A stretch of DNA of 58,291 bases from Nonomuraea deserti (GTDB lineage Bacteria > Actinomycetota > Actinomycetes > Streptosporangiales > Streptosporangiaceae), in assembly GCF_004348685.1 (NCBI RefSeq), contig NZ_SMKO01000037.1:1-58291 (forward strand), given 5' to 3'. The notes under the pieces are model-generated. The model ran no database searches, had not been told where the DNA came from, and saw only the letters and a list, made by a program, of their open reading frames with translations. The position numbers and the translations under genes were made by a program. Below, piece by piece: positions 1 to 7,786 of this stretch (position 1 is the first letter of the stretch; each line of letters starts with the position of its first letter).

Positions 1-15
1 GCACGGGGCGGGCGG

Positions 16-921
16 TCAGGCGCCGGCGATTTCCAGGCCGGTGGTGATGAGGCGCTCCAGCGACGCCACATGCTCGGGCGAGGGATCCACCAGCGGCGGC
101 CGTACCCCTCCGACCTCCAGGCCCCGGATCCGCACCCCCGCCTTGACCAGCGAGACCGCATAGCCGGGCACGAGGTCGCGCAGCTCCACCAGCGGCAGGT
201 AGAAGTGGGTGAGCAGCCGCTGCACCAGCACCTCGTCCCCACCGGTCACCGCCTTGTAGAAGGCCAGCGAGATCTCGGGCGCGAAGGCGAACACGGCGCT
301 CGAGTACAGGTTCACCCCGAGCCCTCGATAGGCGGGGACGGTCAGTTCGGCGGTGGGCAGCCCGTTGAAGAACGTGAAGGGTTTGTCCGTCGATCTCCGC
401 ACGGTCAGGATGATGCGCTGCAGCAGGTCGAAGTCGCCGAGCCCGTCCTTGAAACCGATGACGTCTGGCACCTTGGCCAGTTCGGCGACGGCCTCGGGGG
501 TGAAGCGGGCGGTGCCGCGCTGGTAGATGATCACGGGGAGGCCGCCGGCCGCGGCGACCTCGCGGACGTACTGGACCAGGCCGCTGGTGGGGCCGGTGAC
601 CAGGTAGGGAGGCATGAGCAGCAGCCCGTCGGCGCCCTGGGCGGCCGCCGCCCTGGCGATGGCCTTGGCGGCGGGCAGCGGGCCGCCGGCGCCGCCGAAG
701 ACGGGCACGCGCCCCTCGGCGGCCCTGACGGAGACGGCCATGACCCTGGTGTACTCGTCGAGGTCGAGGGCGCTGAACTCACCGGTGCCGCACGCGGTGA
801 ACACTCCTCCCGCCCCGGCCGCGACCCCAGCGGCGACGTGCCGGGCCAGCGCGGGTTCGGCGAGGCCGCCGTCGGCGCCGAAGGGAGTCACCGGGAAGAA
901 GAGAACACCATCTAGCCGCAT
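16..921 (-). CDS. 5-dehydro-4-deoxyglucarate dehydratase (DHDPS family)
   Basis: A 301-residue TIM-barrel protein of the dihydrodipicolinate synthase/N-acetylneuraminate lyase family. It has the family's Schiff-base lysine in GFKDGLGD (about residue 158) and the partner tyrosine in VIIYQRG (about residue 134). The segment FFNGLPTAEL is typical of 5-dehydro-4-deoxyglucarate dehydratase, which converts 5-keto-4-deoxyglucarate to alpha-ketoglutarate semialdehyde, water and CO2. I chose the ATG at 921: AAGGA lies 6 nt before it, whereas the TTG one codon upstream is only 3 nt from that site. The gene follows an IclR regulator and an ABC transporter on the same strand, and a uronate dehydrogenase lies beyond the transporter, which supports an aldarate pathway. 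Another DHDPS-family lyase remains possible. Confidence 0.85.
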   Translation of the reverse strand: MRLDGVLFFPVTPFGADGGLAEPALARHVAAGVAAGAGGVFTACGTGEFSALDLDEYTRVMAVSVRAAEGRVPVFGGAGGPLPAAKAIARAAAAQGADGLLLMPPYLVTGPTSGLVQYVREVAAAGGLPVIIYQRGTARFTPEAVAELAKVPDVIGFKDGLGDFDLLQRIILTVRRSTDKPFTFFNGLPTAELTVPAYRGLGVNLYSSAVFAFAPEISLAFYKAVTGGDEVLVQRLLTHFYLPLVELRDLVPGYAVSLVKAGVRIRGLEVGGVRPPLVDPSPEHVASLERLITTGLEIAGA

Positions 922-933
922 CAACAGTCCTTT

Positions 934-1701
934 CTAGCGGATGCCCTCCCTGCGAAGAGTGGCAGCCAGCTTGCGGGTGTGTTTGATCACCGCTTCGGTG
1001 ATCTTCTCGACGTCGGCGGGTACGAGTTCGGCGGGCATGGAGCAGCTGATCGCGTCGGTGGCCGGGATGCGGTAGTCGACCGCCACGGCCACGCAGGCCA
1101 CACCGGGTGTGCCCTGCTCGCGTTCGTACGACCAGCCCCGCGTGCGGACCTGGTCGAGTTCGCCGGTCAGTTTGGTCATGTCGGTGATCGTCTGGTGGGT
1201 CAGCCCCACCAGCGGCTCCGGCAGGAGCGTCATGACTTCGTCGTCGGTGAGCTGGGCGAGCAGCACCTGTCCGAGCGCGGTGACGTGCGCGGGCAGCCGG
1301 CGCCCCACCCGGGGGATCACGTGATCGGCGTCGCGTGACTCCCTGGTCGCCAGGTAGAGCACGTGCGCGCCGTCTCGCCGGGCGAAGTGCACGGTCTGCC
1401 CGATCTCGTCCCGGAGGTCCTCCAGCGTCTCCTGGGCGTACGGCAGCGCGGGGTCCTTGTCGAGGTAGGCGGTGCCGGTCAGGAGCGCGTGCGGCCCGAT
1501 CCCGAAGGCCGACCTGGCCGAGTCGGTCTCCACCCAGTTGAGCTCGACCAGCGTCCGCATGAGGGCGTGGAGGCTGCTGCGGGGGAAGCCGGTGCGCTGC
1601 TGGAGCTCCGACAGTGTCATGCTGTGGTGTGAGTCGGCCAGGGCTTCGAGGATGCGTACCGTCCGCTCGGCGGACTTGACCAGCTGGGGCTCCATACTCA
1701 T
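934..1701 (-). CDS. IclR family transcriptional regulator
   Basis: A 255-residue regulator with an N-terminal winged helix-turn-helix (about residues 8-68, containing LSELQQRTGFPRSSLHALM) and a C-terminal IclR effector domain (GRRLPAHVTALGQVLLA and GVACVAVAVD). IclR proteins are dimeric one-component sensors that often control catabolism of aromatic or sugar acids. Two in-frame ATGs lie at the start (1701 and 1695), and either could be used. The gene sits 12 bp before the dehydratase and 67 bp after the transporter permease, so it has room for its own promoter. That gap contains inverted repeats, one of which shares a 10-mer with the transporter promoter. The likely role is substrate-responsive control of this uronate/aldarate cluster; the ligand is not shown. 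Confidence 0.9.
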   Translation of the reverse strand: MSMEPQLVKSAERTVRILEALADSHHSMTLSELQQRTGFPRSSLHALMRTLVELNWVETDSARSAFGIGPHALLTGTAYLDKDPALPYAQETLEDLRDEIGQTVHFARRDGAHVLYLATRESRDADHVIPRVGRRLPAHVTALGQVLLAQLTDDEVMTLLPEPLVGLTHQTITDMTKLTGELDQVRTRGWSYEREQGTPGVACVAVAVDYRIPATDAISCSMPAELVPADVEKITEAVIKHTRKLAATLRREGIR

Positions 1702-1738
1702 CCCATCTCGTATCCTTCGGCGGCTGCAAACATCCAGG

Positions 1739-1766
1739 ATATGGGATACCGTCCATATACGTGGAC
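1739..1766. promoter_or_regulatory. Candidate IclR operator upstream of iclR
   Basis: Two overlapping inverted repeats lie in the 67-bp gap: ATATGG-N8-CCATAT (1739-1758) and GTCCA-N6-TGGAC (1751-1766). The 10-mer ATACGTGGAC at 1757-1766 recurs at 4882-4891 in front of the solute-binding-protein gene. Autoregulation plus control of the transporter is inferred. Confidence 0.5.
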
Positions 1767-1768
1767 GC

Positions 1769-2629
1769 CTAACCCTTGACCGCGCCGCTTGTCAGGCCAC
1801 GCATGAACTGCCGCTGGAAAGCCAGGAACGCGATGATCGACGGGAGCAGCGCCAGCAGCGAGGCGGCGAGCAGCACGCCGATCCCCACCTCCTCGTCGGA
1901 GCGGAGCGAGCGCAACGCGATGGGCAGTGTCCACATGTCGGACGCCGGTGCGACGATCAACGGCAGCAAATACTGGTCCCAGATCATGGTGAAGCCGAAG
2001 ACGCCGATCACGCCGAGCGCGGGGCGGCACAGCGGCACGATGATCGTGGCGAAGATGCGCAGCTCGCCCGCGCCGTCGATGCGCGCGGCCTCCTCCAGCT
2101 CGACCGGCACCTCCTTCATGAACTCCGTCATCACGAGAATGGAGAAGCCCCAGGCGCCGACGGGCAGGATCATGCCCGCGTAGGTGCCGATGAGGTTCAG
2201 GTTAAGCAGCGGCATGTCGGCCAGGACGAGCGAGAGGGGGATCGCGATGATCTCCTCGGGGAGCATCATCGTGGCGAGCATGAGCAGCATCACGAACGTC
2301 ATGCCGCGAAACTTCTTGCGCGCCAGGGCGTAGGCGGCGAAGACGCTGACCAGCATCTGCAGCAGCAGCCCGAAGCCCACGACCACGAACGAGTTGAGCA
2401 GGTAGAGATAGACGTTCTTCTCCCCGGCCTGGACGAAGTTCTCCAGGGTGAACTCGTCGGGCCACAGGGAGAAGGACGTCGGGTCGAGGGTCTTGCTGAA
2501 GGAGCTCATCAGCAGCGCGACCAGCGGCCCGGTGAAAACCACCACCATAAGCCCATAAATCAGGGTCTTTCCGGCGATGGCCAGCGGACCCTTGCGCGAC
2601 TCCAGGCCCAGAGCGCTGTCGAACCTCAT
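1769..2629 (-). CDS. Carbohydrate ABC transporter permease, MalG type
   Basis: A 286-residue inner-membrane permease of the CUT1 family with about six hydrophobic segments. The cytoplasmic EAA loop that docks the ATPase reads EEAARIDGAGELRIF. The start at 2629 gives an ATGA overlap with the upstream permease gene, so the two are translationally coupled. The C-terminal QRQFMRGLTSGAVKG is the usual MalG-type ending. No ATPase gene is present in the cluster, so a shared MsiK-like ATPase encoded elsewhere is likely, as is common for actinobacterial CUT1 importers. The substrate is probably a uronate, aldarate or oligouronide, inferred only from the neighbouring enzymes. Confidence 0.9.
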   Translation of the reverse strand: MRFDSALGLESRKGPLAIAGKTLIYGLMVVVFTGPLVALLMSSFSKTLDPTSFSLWPDEFTLENFVQAGEKNVYLYLLNSFVVVGFGLLLQMLVSVFAAYALARKKFRGMTFVMLLMLATMMLPEEIIAIPLSLVLADMPLLNLNLIGTYAGMILPVGAWGFSILVMTEFMKEVPVELEEAARIDGAGELRIFATIIVPLCRPALGVIGVFGFTMIWDQYLLPLIVAPASDMWTLPIALRSLRSDEEVGIGVLLAASLLALLPSIIAFLAFQRQFMRGLTSGAVKG

Positions 2630-3555
2630 GTCGTCTGCCTCCTGCGCAACATCTGCACGACCACCGTGAGCGCCAGCGTGGCGGCGAACAACACGATCCC
2701 GCCCGCCGAGGCGACGCCCAGCTCGTTCTTCTGGAAGCCGAGCTTGTAGATCAGGGTCATGAGCACCTCGGAGGAGCCGTTCGGGCCGCCGTTGGTGAGC
2801 ACGTACACCTCGACGAACACCCGCAGCCCGCGGATGGCCGCCAGCGTGAACAGGATCCAGAACACCGGACGCAGCGCCGGCAGCGTGATGTGCCGCAGCC
2901 GCCGCCAGGTGGAGGCCCCGTCCACGGCCGCCGCCTCGTACAGCGTGCGGTCCACGCCGACCAGCCCGGCCAGGAAGATCATCATGTCGTACGGCGTGCC
3001 GCGCCAGATGCTCATTATCATGATCGACCACAACGAGGAGTCCTCGCTGGCCAGCCAGGGCTGCGGATCGACCCCGGCCCAGCCGATGATGATGTTGAGC
3101 ATGCCGCTGTCGGCCGGGTGGAACATGATCCGCCAGACCTCGGCCACGGCCGCCATCGTGGTGACGACCGGCAGGAAGGCGGCCGTCCTGACGAACCAGA
3201 GGTATCGCGCCGGCCCCTCGATGAGCAGCGCGAAACCGAGCCCCAGCACGATGGAGCCGACCGTGGTGCCGAGCGCCAGCACGATGCTGTGCCAGATGGC
3301 CGATGCGAACTCGTCGTCGGAGATGATCGTCTGGTAGTTCTGCAGGCCGACCCATTCGTCACCGAGGAACGTCTGGACCTTGAAGAGGCTCTTCCACAGG
3401 CCCACGAACATCGGGATGAACTTGAAGTACAGGAAGAGCACCAGGGCGGGCGCCAGGAACAACCACGCGATCACCGGCCCCCGCCACCGCACCGACCCGG
3501 TGCGGCGGTGAGGGGGCGCCGCCGAGCTCCGCGCCGGCGTGAGTGTGGAGGTCAT
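2626..3555 (-). CDS. Carbohydrate ABC transporter permease, MalF type
   Basis: A 309-residue permease whose first membrane segment (about residues 27-50, VIAWLFLAPALVLFLYF) follows a basic cytoplasmic N-terminus. The EAA motif reads YEAAAVDGASTWRRL. The start at 3555 overlaps the stop of the solute-binding-protein gene as ATGA, and its own stop overlaps the next permease the same way, so the three genes form one tightly coupled operon. Longer upstream in-frame starts would run deep into the binding-protein gene and were rejected. It partners the MalG-type subunit to form the translocation pore. Confidence 0.9.
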   Translation of the reverse strand: MTSTLTPARSSAAPPHRRTGSVRWRGPVIAWLFLAPALVLFLYFKFIPMFVGLWKSLFKVQTFLGDEWVGLQNYQTIISDDEFASAIWHSIVLALGTTVGSIVLGLGFALLIEGPARYLWFVRTAAFLPVVTTMAAVAEVWRIMFHPADSGMLNIIIGWAGVDPQPWLASEDSSLWSIMIMSIWRGTPYDMMIFLAGLVGVDRTLYEAAAVDGASTWRRLRHITLPALRPVFWILFTLAAIRGLRVFVEVYVLTNGGPNGSSEVLMTLIYKLGFQKNELGVASAGGIVLFAATLALTVVVQMLRRRQTT

Positions 3556-4862
3556 GACGCTTTCTGGCTCTGCAGTTCCTGGGTGAGCTCGGTGTTCAGC
3601 TCCTCCAACTTGGCTTTGACGTCGGCGCCGCAGTCGGCCCAGACGGCGTTGATGGAGTCGGCGGAGTCCTGGCGGATCGGCGCCCAGTTGGGCACCGGCG
3701 GGGCGTAGACGGCGTGCTCGTACGACTCCTGGAACACCTTCCACCGCGGGTCCTGCCGCTCGGCGGCCATGTCGACCTGGGTGTTGACGGGCAGCCGGAC
3801 GATGGCGCCGTTGGCGTCCTTGTTCATGCCGATCCGCTGGCCCTCGGCGGAGATGGCGAACTCGGCGAACTTCTTCTGCGCCTCCTGGTTCTGGGAGCCG
3901 GCCATGAGGTAGACGTTCTCGCCCTCGCCGAGCGTGCCGGGGCCGCCGGACGGGCCCTTGGGCACCGGGACGACCTCGATCTTGTCGGTGCCGATGCTGT
4001 CGACGAACCTGGCCAGCACGTACGGGCCGGTCAGGTAGATGCCGCCCTGCCCCTTCTCGAAGACCTCGTGCGTGACGGTCGTGTCATTGCTGACAGCGCC
4101 GGGATTGACGGTCTTGGTCGTGCAGAACTGGTCCTGAAGGTATTGGACGGCCTCGACGGTCTTGGGGTCGTTCATCGTGGCGGTGAACTTGCCGGGGCCG
4201 TTGGCCTTGACGAAGTCGCCGCCGTTGGCGTAGATCAGCGAGGAGGCGTACCACGAGGCGTAGCCGCGCTTGGTGCCGGCGGGGATGACGAAGCCGCTGG
4301 TGTCGGCCTTGCCGTTGCCGTCAGGGTCCTTCTCGGTGAAGGCGGTGGCGAGCTTGGCGAGGTCCTCCCACGTCTCGGGCGGCTCCATGCCGACCTTCTC
4401 CCGCCAGTCCTTGCGGATGAACAGCGCGAACGCCTGGGCGGAGAACGGAGCAGCGTAGGTCTTGCCGTCACTGGCCGTGGCGGCCTTCCATGCCAGCTCC
4501 GACACCTGGTCGCCGCCCGCCAGTGAGGCTTTGTCGACCTCCTGGAGCCAGCCCTGCGACTGCATGGTGCCGATCTGGGCGGTGTCGTTGATGACGATGT
4601 CGGGAAGCTGCTTCTGCGCCGCCTGCTGGTTCAGCTTGGTCTCGAAGTCGTCGAATATCGCGACGACTTTCGTGGGCGTGCCGCTGGCCTTGGTAAATGC
4701 GTCGGCGAGCTTCTGTGCGGTCTTGGCAGAGTCGGAATCAGCCGCTTGCCTGATCCAGATCTCCAAGGTGTTGTCTTCTGAACTTGATCCCCCGGAACCG
4801 CAGCCTGTCAGCGTAACGGCCAGGGACGCGATGATCGCGGTCCCGAGCAGACGTCGTGACAT
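3552..4862 (-). CDS. Extracellular sugar-binding lipoprotein of ABC transporter
   Basis: A 436-residue family 1 solute-binding protein. The N-terminus has a short signal peptide and the lipobox LTGC (Cys at about residue 21), so it should be lipid-anchored outside the membrane. The mature part has features typical of CUT1 binding proteins, such as PDIVINDTAQIG and GGIYLTGPYVLARF. The start is supported by GGAGG 7 nt upstream. It is first in the operon with both permeases. The promoter lies in the divergent gap to uronate dehydrogenase, where motifs shared with the iclR promoter are found. The ligand is unproven; context favours uronates, aldarates or oligouronides. Confidence 0.9.
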   Translation of the reverse strand: MSRRLLGTAIIASLAVTLTGCGSGGSSSEDNTLEIWIRQAADSDSAKTAQKLADAFTKASGTPTKVVAIFDDFETKLNQQAAQKQLPDIVINDTAQIGTMQSQGWLQEVDKASLAGGDQVSELAWKAATASDGKTYAAPFSAQAFALFIRKDWREKVGMEPPETWEDLAKLATAFTEKDPDGNGKADTSGFVIPAGTKRGYASWYASSLIYANGGDFVKANGPGKFTATMNDPKTVEAVQYLQDQFCTTKTVNPGAVSNDTTVTHEVFEKGQGGIYLTGPYVLARFVDSIGTDKIEVVPVPKGPSGGPGTLGEGENVYLMAGSQNQEAQKKFAEFAISAEGQRIGMNKDANGAIVRLPVNTQVDMAAERQDPRWKVFQESYEHAVYAPPVPNWAPIRQDSADSINAVWADCGADVKAKLEELNTELTQELQSQKAS

Positions 4863-4881
4863 CAGACCGCCTCCCGTTCAC

Positions 4882-4916
4882 ATACGTGGACATGAGTCGT
4901 GCACATGGATATGTGC
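4882..4916. promoter_or_regulatory. Candidate IclR-type operator in transporter/udh divergent promoter
   Basis: The 10-mer ATACGTGGAC (4882-4891) is identical to one upstream of iclR. Next to it is a perfect inverted repeat, GCACAT-GGAT-ATGTGC (4901-4916). The gap lies between the divergent solute-binding-protein and uronate dehydrogenase genes, so one site could control both. Confidence 0.5.
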
Positions 4917-4997
4917 CTGTGACCGTAATCACTCATCCCGTTCACGGTCAATATTTAAGGATGTGAATTTCTGCCAGATTCGTGTACACCAAGGGAC

Positions 4998-5792
4998 ATG
5001 CGCATTCTGATGACAGGAGCCGCGGGAAAAGTCGGCACGCTGCTCCGCCCGCGACTCGCCCGCGAGGGACGCACGCTGCGGCTCTCCGACCTGCATCCCG
5101 TCGAGCCGGGCCCGGGCGAGGAATGGGTGGCGGCCGATCTCGCCGACCCGGCCGCCGTCGCCGGGGCGATGAAGGACGTGGACGCGGTGCTCCACCTGGG
5201 CGGCCAGAGCAGGGAGCGGCCCTGGGCCGACATCGTGCGGGCCAACATCGAGGGCATGCACGTGCTGATGGAGGCGGCGCGCGACGAGGGCGTCGAGCAT
5301 CTCGTGCTCATGGGCAGCCACCACGCGGCGGGATATCACACCAGGCCGGCCGGCGGCGCCGACCTGCCCGACTACGCCTTCCCCCGGCCCGACACCTATT
5401 ACGGCGTGAGCAAGGTCGTCATGGAGGCGCTGGGGAGCCTCTACCACGACCGGTTCGGCATGAACGTGACCGTGATCAGGCTCGGCACCTGCAACGAGGC
5501 GTCGGCCGACACGCGCGGGCTGGCCACCTGGATCTCGCCCGACGACCTGACCCGCCTGGTCGAGGCCGGGCTCACCGCGCCCGGCTACCACGTGGTCTGG
5601 GGCGTCTCGGACAACACCCGCCGCTGGTGGTCGCTGGAGGAGGCCAAGGCCATCGGGTACGTCTCCCGCGACGACTCCGAGGCCCAGGCCGCCGCGCTGA
5701 TCGCCGAGCAGGGCGAACCCGACCTGTCGGAGCCGCTGCATGATCGGGCCGGCGGCGTGTTCACGCTCAACGAACTCGGCGGCATCTGGTGA
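4998..5792 (+). CDS. udh: Uronate dehydrogenase (NAD-dependent, SDR family)
   Basis: A 264-residue extended short-chain dehydrogenase. The Rossmann motif TGAAGKVG lies at residues 6-13 and the catalytic YxxxK is YYGVSK (about residues 134-139). The local pattern DTYYGVSKVVMEALG and the ending matching uronate dehydrogenases point to NAD+-dependent oxidation of D-galacturonate or D-glucuronate to the aldarolactone. This is the first step of the oxidative uronate pathway, and the dehydratase at the left edge carries out a later one. It is divergent from the transporter operon and is followed by lacI and galM on the same strand. A related NAD-dependent epimerase function is possible but less likely given the context. 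Confidence 0.85.
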   Translation: MRILMTGAAGKVGTLLRPRLAREGRTLRLSDLHPVEPGPGEEWVAADLADPAAVAGAMKDVDAVLHLGGQSRERPWADIVRANIEGMHVLMEAARDEGVEHLVLMGSHHAAGYHTRPAGGADLPDYAFPRPDTYYGVSKVVMEALGSLYHDRFGMNVTVIRLGTCNEASADTRGLATWISPDDLTRLVEAGLTAPGYHVVWGVSDNTRRWWSLEEAKAIGYVSRDDSEAQAAALIAEQGEPDLSEPLHDRAGGVFTLNELGGIW

Positions 5793-5809
5793 ACCCCGCG
5801 TAGCCCTCA

Positions 5810-5877
5810 GCAACCGGTTGCAAGAACCTTGACGGCTACTGGTATGAAGGTCAAGGTTTAGTCTGGCAACCGTTTGC
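5810..5877. promoter_or_regulatory. Paired LacI-type operators upstream of lacI
   Basis: GCAACCGGTTGC (5810-5821) is a perfect 12-bp palindrome with the central CG typical of LacI/GalR operators. GCAACCGTTTGC (5866-5877) matches it with one mismatch. The centres are 56 bp apart, and a TTGACG hexamer at 5829-5834 could be a -35 element between them. The second site ends 14 bp before the lacI ATG. Autoregulation is inferred. Confidence 0.7.
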
Positions 5878-5891
5878 ATAGGAGGACGGCG

Positions 5892-6851
5892 ATGGCGGCG
5901 ACGATCAAGGACGTGGCCCGCGCCTGCGGCGTCCACGTGTCCACCGTGTCGCGCACGTTCTCCGCGCCCCACCTGGTCAACCCCGCCACCCGGAGCCGCG
6001 TGCTGGCCGCCGCCGACGACCTCGGCTATCGGCCCAACCGTGCGGCAAGGGCGCTGACGACCGGCCGCACGTTCAACATGGGCCTCATTGTCGCCGACAT
6101 CGCCAACCCGTTCTTCCCGCCGCTCATCAAGGCCGCCCAGGCGCAGGCCAGAGGGCGTGACTACCACGTGTTCGTGGCCGACACCGACGAGGACCCGCGG
6201 GTCGAGGAGGAGCTGATCAGGACGTTCACCAAGCAGGTGGACGGCGTGCTGCTGTGCAGCCCTCGGCTGTCGAACCGGATGATCGAGCGCCTGGCCGAGG
6301 ACGTGCCGTTCGTGGTGGTGAACCGGCGCATCAAAGGCATGCCCTCCGTGCTCATGAACGTCGCCCAGGGCGCCAAGCACGCGCTGGAGCACCTGACCGG
6401 GCTCGGCCACCGCAGGATCGCCCTCGTGTCCGGCCCGATCGGCTCGTGGACCAGCAACGAGATGCAGGGCGTGGCCGCCGAGGCGCCAGGTCTGGGCCTG
6501 ATCTTCTTCGGCCCCAACCAGCCGACGGAGGCCGGCGGCCTGGCCGTGGCGGCCGACGTGGCCGCCTGCGGGGCGACCGCGGTCCTCGCCTACAACGATC
6601 TCGTCGCGCTTGGCCTCATCGAGGGACTTTCGGCGATGGAGATAGGGGTACCAGACCAGGTAAGTGTGATCGGGTTCGACGACATCCTGCCCGGGCGGCT
6701 CAACAGGCCCAAGCTGACCACGGTGGCCATGCCGGCGGCGGCGGCCGGGAGGATGGCAGTCGACCTGCTGCTCCAATCGGGGGGCGAGGGCGCGACCGTG
6801 ACCCTCGACACCGCCCTCATTGTCCGCGAGTCCACGGGAAGGGCCCAGTGA
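5892..6851 (+). CDS. LacI family transcriptional regulator
   Basis: A 319-residue regulator. The N-terminal LacI helix-turn-helix reads ATIKDVARACGVHVSTVSRT, followed by the hinge-helix region (YRPNRAARALTTG) and a periplasmic-binding-protein-like effector domain with the usual NPFFPPLI and VIGFDDILPGR segments. The ATG at 5892 has GGAGG 6 nt upstream. A TTG at 5874 is in frame but lies inside the second operator, so I rejected it. The effector domain looks a few residues short after SGPIGSWTSNEM compared with relatives, though the reading frame stays intact. It lies between udh and galM and probably represses galM, itself and perhaps udh in response to a sugar or uronate. Confidence 0.9.
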   Translation: MAATIKDVARACGVHVSTVSRTFSAPHLVNPATRSRVLAAADDLGYRPNRAARALTTGRTFNMGLIVADIANPFFPPLIKAAQAQARGRDYHVFVADTDEDPRVEEELIRTFTKQVDGVLLCSPRLSNRMIERLAEDVPFVVVNRRIKGMPSVLMNVAQGAKHALEHLTGLGHRRIALVSGPIGSWTSNEMQGVAAEAPGLGLIFFGPNQPTEAGGLAVAADVAACGATAVLAYNDLVALGLIEGLSAMEIGVPDQVSVIGFDDILPGRLNRPKLTTVAMPAAAAGRMAVDLLLQSGGEGATVTLDTALIVRESTGRAQ

Positions 6852-6853
6852 AA

Positions 6854-7786
6854 ATGGTTTTCGGAACGCTGCCGTCAGGCGAGCAGGTCGAGCGTGTGGA
6901 GCTGTCATCGGGACGCCTGCGCGCCGAGGTGCTCACCTACGGCGCCATCCTGCGCTCCCTGGAGGTGTCCGGGGTGAACGTCGTGCTCGGGCTGGACACT
7001 CTGGACGACTATCTCACCCGCAGCCGCTACTTCGGCGCCGTCGTCGGCCGCTACGGCAACCGCATCGCGAACGGACGCTTCACCCTGGACGGCGTCGAAC
7101 ATCACCTGCCGATCAACAACGGCGCCCACAGCCTGCACGGCGGCACCGACGGCTTCGACCGCAGGGTGTGGACCATCGCCGGCCGCACCGACGCGTCGGT
7201 GATGCTCGCGCTGACCAGCCCCGACGGCGACCAGGGCTATCCGGGCGCGCTGACCGCCACGGTCACGTACACGCTGGCCGACGACGCGATCCGGCTCGAC
7301 TACTCCACGAAGACCGACGCGCCGACCGTGGTCAACCTGACCAACCACTCCTACTTCAACCTCAAGGGCAGCGGCGACGTGCTCGACCACGTCATCCAGA
7401 TGGAGGCGGAGCACTACCTGCCGGTCGACGAGGGCAAGATCCCCACGGGCGAGCTCGCGCCGGTCAAGGGCACGCCGTTCGACTTCACCGAGCCGCACGC
7501 CGTGGGGGAGCGCTACGACGGCGCGTACGACCACTGCTTCGTGCTCGACGGCGACATCAGGGTGACCGCCGGCGGGCTCACCATGGAGGTCACCACCACG
7601 GAGCCCGGCGTGCAGTTCTACAGCGGCAGCATGCTGGACGGCGAAGCGACGTCGTACGGGCCGTTCGCCGGGTTGTGCCTGGAGACCCAGCATTTCCCCG
7701 ACGCGCCCAACCAGCCGCAGTTCCCCTCCACGGTGCTCAGGCCGGGCGAGATCCGCACCTCGTCCACCACCTACCGGTTCACCTGA
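6854..7786 (+). CDS. galM: Aldose 1-epimerase (mutarotase)
   Basis: A 310-residue GalM-family protein that interconverts alpha and beta anomers of aldoses. Family motifs are RYGNRIANGRF, NNGAHSLHGG (containing a catalytic His), NLTNHSYFNLKG (second His) and LETQHFPDAPNQP near the C-terminus (the family's catalytic Glu lies in LETQ). The start is either the ATG used here or a GTG at 6848 that overlaps the lacI stop as GTGA; GGAAGGG upstream suits either. The gene is coupled to lacI. In this cluster it may prepare the cyclic uronate or sugar anomer used by the dehydrogenase, but a general galactose/glucose role cannot be excluded. Its 3' end overlaps the convergent phosphatase gene by 16 bp. 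Confidence 0.9.
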   Translation: MVFGTLPSGEQVERVELSSGRLRAEVLTYGAILRSLEVSGVNVVLGLDTLDDYLTRSRYFGAVVGRYGNRIANGRFTLDGVEHHLPINNGAHSLHGGTDGFDRRVWTIAGRTDASVMLALTSPDGDQGYPGALTATVTYTLADDAIRLDYSTKTDAPTVVNLTNHSYFNLKGSGDVLDHVIQMEAEHYLPVDEGKIPTGELAPVKGTPFDFTEPHAVGERYDGAYDHCFVLDGDIRVTAGGLTMEVTTTEPGVQFYSGSMLDGEATSYGPFAGLCLETQHFPDAPNQPQFPSTVLRPGEIRTSSTTYRFT

